A stretch of 8,716 nt of DNA from Planctomycetota bacterium (lineage in GTDB: Bacteria; Planctomycetota; Planctomycetia; Pirellulales; Thermoguttaceae), in the NCBI GenBank assembly GCA_013202535.1, contig JABMRP010000112.1, positions 1 to 8,716 on the forward strand, read 5' to 3'. This document shows, one piece after another, positions 5,513 through 8,716 of the stretch. Numbering within the stretch: the stretch's first letter is position 1; every line of letters begins with the position of its first letter. Made by a program: the position numbers and the translations under genes. The notes under the pieces are model-generated. The model had not been told where the DNA came from. It ran no database searches and saw nothing but the letters and a program-made list of their open reading frames with translations.

Positions 5513-5542
5513 AAGTGGCAGGGAGCCGAAAGGACGTATTCC

Positions 5543-5794
5543 GTGGGACGAAAAGGAAAACGCAAATCGCTGTGGCCTGATCCCGAACTCGCGCTGCCCG
5601 ATAACGAGACCCTCGAACGCTTGTCGTGGCCTGAGGGAGAAGAGCCGAGCCCCGCCCCCAGCGATCGCCCTGCCCAACAATCGTTCGACTTTGACGCCGC
5701 GCCGGAGGCCGAAAGACCCGGCCCTATTGATCTGCAATCGGAAGGCCTATCGCATGTTTCCCCTGATTACCCAGCGGTTTCGGCTGTAGTGTAG
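5543..5794 (+). CDS. 83-aa protein of unknown function
   Basis: The start is GTG, preceded by GAAAGGA about 9 nt upstream. The N-terminus is basic (GRKGKRKS). The rest is acidic, proline-rich and probably disordered, with the motif QQSFDFD at residues 45-51. There is no known domain. It is the first gene after the TGTCAC/GTGACA control region and the first of the probable packaging operon. QQSFDF partly fits the bacterial sliding-clamp binding pattern (Gln-x-x-Leu-x-Phe), with Phe in place of Leu; that reading is speculative. Its length and position leave open a phage-specific regulator or an accessory packaging factor. Confidence 0.6.
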   Translation: MGRKGKRKSLWPDPELALPDNETLERLSWPEGEEPSPAPSDRPAQQSFDFDAAPEAERPGPIDLQSEGLSHVSPDYPAVSAVV

Positions 5795-5820
5795 CCCGGG
5801 CTGTAGCCCGTTGGAGCCCG
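5791..5820 (+). repeat. Short repeats GTAGCCCG and a tight hairpin
   Basis: GTAGCCCG occurs at 5791-5798 and 5803-5810, and GGAGCCCG at 5813-5820. CGGGC (5797-5801) and GCCCG (5806-5810) form a 5-bp stem with a TGTA loop. The first unit includes the stop codon of the 83-aa gene. No T-tract follows, so it is at most a weak transcription or mRNA-processing signal. Confidence 0.35.
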
Positions 5821-5851
5821 TTTCCCCCTTGAAAGTAGGGAGTTTTGATCG

Positions 5852-6370
5852 ATGCCTGGAACGCCTGGAAATGTGAACCGTGGCCGCCACGGCGCCCGCA
5901 CCCAACGCCACGGGATCGTGTTGACGCGGTTCGCGGAGCGGTACACTTCCCCCGCTCAGTCCGCGTGGCAACTTCGCCGATCCCTGGAATCGCTACTGGC
6001 TGAATCGCAAGGCGGTCTATCGGTAAGCCGGGTTAGTCTGGTCAACCTCGCCTGTCGCTACGAACTCACGGCCCGAATAGCCGATTGGCATGTTGCCCAG
6101 GGCGAGAGCGATAACCCGGTCTCCGATATGAAGACCGCGTGCTGGGCAGCGGGGATGCGCCACCGCATGATCGAGAAGCTGGGCCTGGACGGCGCGGCGG
6201 TCGATAACGCTGATCCTTGGGACGTTCTCGCGGGCGCCCCAGGAAACGGCCAACAACCGCTCCAGGGCGACGATCAGGGCGATCCGACTACCGAGACCAC
6301 TACCGAGGCCCACGATCCCAACCGGGCCACAGAGGGCGACCCTCACAGCACGGAAGGACCGAACGAATGA
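5852..6370 (+). CDS. Probable terminase small subunit
   Basis: This is a 172-residue protein with GGGAG about 9 nt before the start. The N-terminus is basic (NRGRHGARTQRHG, 9-21), the middle is helical (about 33-110) and the last 40 residues are acidic and low-complexity (TTETTTEAHDPNRATEGD). The segment LSVSRVSLVNLACRYELTARIADW (56-79) could be a DNA-binding helix pair. Its stop overlaps the large subunit start (ATGA at 6367), the position and coupling usual for the terminase small subunit, which recognises the packaging site and assembles as a ring. Size fits that family. I identify no family motif with certainty, so the call rests mainly on context. An unrelated accessory protein is possible. 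Confidence 0.55.
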   Translation: MPGTPGNVNRGRHGARTQRHGIVLTRFAERYTSPAQSAWQLRRSLESLLAESQGGLSVSRVSLVNLACRYELTARIADWHVAQGESDNPVSDMKTACWAAGMRHRMIEKLGLDGAAVDNADPWDVLAGAPGNGQQPLQGDDQGDPTTETTTEAHDPNRATEGDPHSTEGPNE

Positions 6371-7788
6371 GCGCGACCGCGATCACCGGCGACGACTTGA
6401 AGCGATACGCCACGAGCCCGATGGAATTCTTTGACGACCTCCACCTCCCCGTGGCCGGATCACCGCGATGGGGCGACGCGATGGCGCCATGGCAGCGCGA
6501 GATACTGGAGGCGATCAGCCCTTGTATTCTCGCCCTCGCCCGACAGCAGACCCCGCCCCGACGTGGCGTCTGGGTGGAAGCCGTCAAAGGCGCCGGGAAA
6601 GACTGCATCGCATCGGCAGCCGTGTTGTGGGCCATGGCCTTCTCGGGATCACCGCTCACTATCCAGATCGCAGCCGCCGATCAGCAGCAGGCCTCGGAAG
6701 TCCACAAGAGCGCCAGTGAGTGGATGCACGCGAACCCCTGGATCGGCCAGCGGGTGGAACGGCAGCGGTGGCGACTGGTCAACAAGGCGAACGCCTGCGA
6801 AGCTGAGATTCTCACAGCCGACGCGCTGGGTTCTCACGGCGCCCGGCCTAGTTTCCTGATCCAGAACGAACTGAGCCACATTTCCGACACTGGCTTCGTG
6901 GAAACGCTGGCGGATAACTTCTCCAAGATGCCCAACGCCTTCGCCCTGTATTGCACCAACGCTGGTTTCCTCCCATCGTTAGCTTGGGACTGGCGGCAGA
7001 TATATCAGGATGATCCGCGATGGGCTTTCTTCAAGATCGACCAGACGCCACCCTGGCAGAATCCAGCGGACATTGCCGAAGCAAAGCGGCGCAACCCGAA
7101 GCACAGGTTCGACCGGCTATATCGTGGCGTCTGGCAAACTGGCAGCGGCGAGGGCATCGACCCGGACCTGATCCAGGCCGCGATCGTTCACAACGGCCCG
7201 ATGACATACGCGGAAGATGGCTACGGCTTCGCTGGTGGTTTGGACTTGGCAATCAGCCGAGACCACGCCAGTTTTGCAATCGTCGCCCCACGTTTCGGCA
7301 CCGCCCGGGTGCGCGTAGCCCACGTAACAAACTGGAAGCCGCCAGCGGGCGGTCAGATCGACCTGATCGCAGTAGGCAACACGATACGAAAACTACGGCA
7401 GCAGTTCGGCTTCCCCTCGATCTATTACGACCCATGGCAGTGTGAACACCTTAGCCAAACACTACGGCAAGAGGGGCTCAATATGATTGCCGTACAGCCG
7501 ACCGCCCAAAACTTAACGGCCATGGCTGGGGCCGTTTTGGAGGGCTTCCGAGATCGCAAGATCGAACTGTTCTCTCACCCCGAACTGATCGACGACTTGC
7601 AGCGGCTGTCCATCCGTGAAACCGCCGCCGGTGGTCTGCGGTTGGTCATGCCTCGCGGCCGAACTGGTCACGGCGACCGGGCAACGGCGATGGCGCTGGT
7701 ATTACCCCAAGCACTTGAAGCCGCCGCGCAACCGCCACCCGAGGCATACCGCCCCGAAAGGATCATCGGCCACATTTGCGCCGATTAA
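6367..7788 (+). CDS. Phage terminase large subunit (packaging ATPase and nuclease)
   Basis: The 473-residue protein is the motor that drives DNA into the phage head and cuts it. The ATG at 6367 overlaps the previous stop; an upstream start at 6217 lies inside the neighbouring gene. The ATPase has a Walker A-like loop (AVKGAGKD, 72-79), a Walker B-like strand (FLIQNELSHI, with N167 and E168) and a coupling motif in ALYCTNAG (193-200). The C-terminal RNase H-like nuclease shows the expected acidic residues in GGLDLA (D293), IYYDPW (D355) and GHGDRAT (D437). Length and order match standard large terminases. Walker A has Asp where Ser or Thr is usual, and Walker B has Asn-Glu instead of Asp-Glu. 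The protein ends in a proline-rich tail. It identifies the element as phage-derived and capable in principle of packaging. Confidence 0.9.
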   Translation: MSATAITGDDLKRYATSPMEFFDDLHLPVAGSPRWGDAMAPWQREILEAISPCILALARQQTPPRRGVWVEAVKGAGKDCIASAAVLWAMAFSGSPLTIQIAAADQQQASEVHKSASEWMHANPWIGQRVERQRWRLVNKANACEAEILTADALGSHGARPSFLIQNELSHISDTGFVETLADNFSKMPNAFALYCTNAGFLPSLAWDWRQIYQDDPRWAFFKIDQTPPWQNPADIAEAKRRNPKHRFDRLYRGVWQTGSGEGIDPDLIQAAIVHNGPMTYAEDGYGFAGGLDLAISRDHASFAIVAPRFGTARVRVAHVTNWKPPAGGQIDLIAVGNTIRKLRQQFGFPSIYYDPWQCEHLSQTLRQEGLNMIAVQPTAQNLTAMAGAVLEGFRDRKIELFSHPELIDDLQRLSIRETAAGGLRLVMPRGRTGHGDRATAMALVLPQALEAAAQPPPEAYRPERIIGHICAD

Positions 7789-7826
7789 CCAAAATGACAG
7801 TTTCCGTTTTAACCCCAGAGGTATCT

Positions 7827-8018
7827 ATGCAAACTTTTGTCCAGCAAATTTCCGAGGTTTCCCCAAAGCCCCGCCGTGGCATCATCCAGGAGGTGGCCGC
7901 GCGGCCGCTAACAGCCGCCGAAGAGTATGCCGCGGCACTCACCGACCGGGCCACACCCGTTCCAACGTCCCCTAACCTTTCATCGGGTGAAGCTTTTGCC
8001 CGGGCGATTCTACAATAA
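7827..8018 (+). CDS. 63-aa protein of unknown function
   Basis: The frame is open from 7776, but the ATG at 7827 is preferred because AGAGGT lies just upstream (7817-7822) and the ATG at 7794 has no ribosome binding site. The sequence has a helical segment (PLTAAEEYAAALTDRA), a proline-containing linker and a short C-terminal helix (GEAFARAIL). It has no recognisable domain. It sits between the large terminase and the coiled-coil gene, where phages often carry small head or connector proteins, but this gives no specific function. Confidence 0.55.
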   Translation: MQTFVQQISEVSPKPRRGIIQEVAARPLTAAEEYAAALTDRATPVPTSPNLSSGEAFARAILQ

Positions 8019-8030
8019 GGAAATACCCTA

Positions 8031-8716
8031 ATGAGTACACAGACCGAACAAACCGAAACCGAAGCCCCGCCTGTCCCCGGGCTTGAACTCTACCACGAGC
8101 ACGTTTGGGCTGTAGCCCGGGGCGAACGATCCGACGAGATACCGTCTCGCGAGTTCCTGGAGCCCGCTAATCGGATTGTACGGCATTTCCGTGAAGACCT
8201 TGCGATTCGCATGGACTGGCTTGAAATTCCAAAAATGCAAACCGAACAGAAGCGGTTACGCAAAGAGGCCGATGCGATTGTCATTCCACCGCAGACGGAC
8301 TTCGGCGACAGGCTGGTCGCCGACGTCAAAACGATCGCCGACATGTCCGCCGCGCTGGCCGCCTTCGACACACCCGAGCGGAGCGCCCCGATTGAGACTT
8401 TCCAGCGGCAGGACTTGCGAAACCAGGCCGCGTCGTTGGGCAACGACATCAATCGCATATTGAGAAGGTCGATCAGCCCGGAAACCTATGAGGCATTAGC
8501 GGCGCTACAAAAGGACATCAATGATGCTAATCGGGCGATAGAACGTGCCCAATTGGCGGTCGATGTCAGCGCAAAGATCGAAACCATGCGGATCAAACTT
8601 GACACCCTGGCACGGGGCCCCCAAGCAGACGGCGTTGCCAGGAAAATGCTGGAGCTGGAACAGTCGATCGTCGTGGCCGAACGAAACCACCCGGCGGCCC
8701 GCCGGCACCAGTTTGC
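8031..8716 (+). CDS. Coiled-coil protein, C-terminus beyond the window
   Basis: An open frame from the ATG at 8031 continues to the window edge (228 complete codons, no stop). AAGGAA lies about 8 nt before the start, and the gap to the previous stop is 12 nt, so it belongs to the same operon. After a Glu/Thr/Pro-rich start, nearly everything is helical and charged. Residues 151-195 and 202-220 (for example LQKDINDANRAIERAQLAVD and VARKMLELEQSIVVAE) show heptad-like spacing of Ile/Leu/Val/Ala. I recognise no family. In phage order the portal or head genes usually follow the large terminase; this protein shows no portal-like features so far. A scaffold, head-assembly or tail-related protein is possible. 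Confidence 0.7.
   Translation, partial: MSTQTEQTETEAPPVPGLELYHEHVWAVARGERSDEIPSREFLEPANRIVRHFREDLAIRMDWLEIPKMQTEQKRLRKEADAIVIPPQTDFGDRLVADVKTIADMSAALAAFDTPERSAPIETFQRQDLRNQAASLGNDINRILRRSISPETYEALAALQKDINDANRAIERAQLAVDVSAKIETMRIKLDTLARGPQADGVARKMLELEQSIVVAERNHPAARRHQF

Larger units (their letters stand above)
5384..5542 (+). promoter_or_regulatory. Control region between the replication and packaging genes
   Basis: This 159-bp gap is less GC-rich than its surroundings. It carries two strong inverted repeats (5403-5416 and 5498-5511), a third partial copy overlapping the second (TGACACAAGTGGCA at 5507-5520), two copies of CTACCCT (5420-5426 and 5433-5439) and AAGGGGGTA at 5474-5482. The last resembles the repeats upstream of the 1926 operon. 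The region probably contains the promoter for the packaging genes and its operators, or a replication origin. I see no convincing -35/-10 pair. Confidence 0.5.

Noticed and set aside
5798..8119. 13-mer GGGCTGTAGCCCG present at 5798-5810 and 8107-8119
   Set aside because: One exact 13-mer match in a window of this size is expected about once by chance, and the second copy is ordinary coding sequence.
1..8716. CRISPR array, tRNA/rRNA gene or insertion sequence
   Set aside because: I see no regularly spaced repeats with spacers, no tRNA cloverleaf or rRNA segment, and no transposase or terminal inverted repeats.

Overview
The window is GC-rich (about 60%), gene-dense bacterial DNA. From about position 1200 to the right edge every convincing gene reads on the plus strand. 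It looks like the replication and packaging part of a prophage or phage-derived element. The two confident identifications are a 778-residue primase-helicase (3047-5383) and a phage terminase large subunit (6367-7788). No integrase, DNA polymerase, portal, capsid or tail gene is visible, so the element runs past the window or is reduced, as satellites are. The host cannot be fixed from sequence alone. Base composition, the style of the helix-turn-helix proteins and the mixed use of Shine-Dalgarno sites would suit a member of Planctomycetota, but that is a weak inference.

Layout. 1-401: no gene I can support; several frames are open at the left edge. 402-803: a small three-helix membrane protein, possibly flanking chromosome. 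804-1203: non-coding, with a 14-bp direct repeat and then three consecutive hairpins (1099-1182) just before the next gene. 1204-1764: a regulator-like protein with a C-terminal helix-turn-helix, ending in an intrinsic terminator that overlaps its stop codon. 1765-1925: a control region with TA(A)GGGGGTA repeats and a 31-nt near-perfect palindrome. 1926-5383: a probable early operon containing a 51-aa helical protein, a MerR/excisionase-type DNA-binding protein, an acidic 120-aa orphan, a 73-aa cysteine-cluster protein and the primase-helicase. 5384-5542: a second control region with two TGTCAC-N2-GTGACA inverted repeats 95 bp apart. 5543-8716: a probable late operon containing an 83-aa orphan, a probable small terminase subunit, the large terminase subunit, a 63-aa orphan and a coiled-coil protein cut by the window edge.

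Three gene pairs overlap by 4 nt (GTGA at 2078, ATGA at 3047, ATGA at 6367), the usual sign of translational coupling. The likely logic is that the excisionase-type protein and the 1204-1764 protein regulate the element, the cysteine-cluster protein works with the primase-helicase, and the small and large terminase subunits package the genome. The two intergenic regions with symmetric motifs are the best candidates for operators or a replication origin. They are the least explained part of the window and the main reason for a second look.
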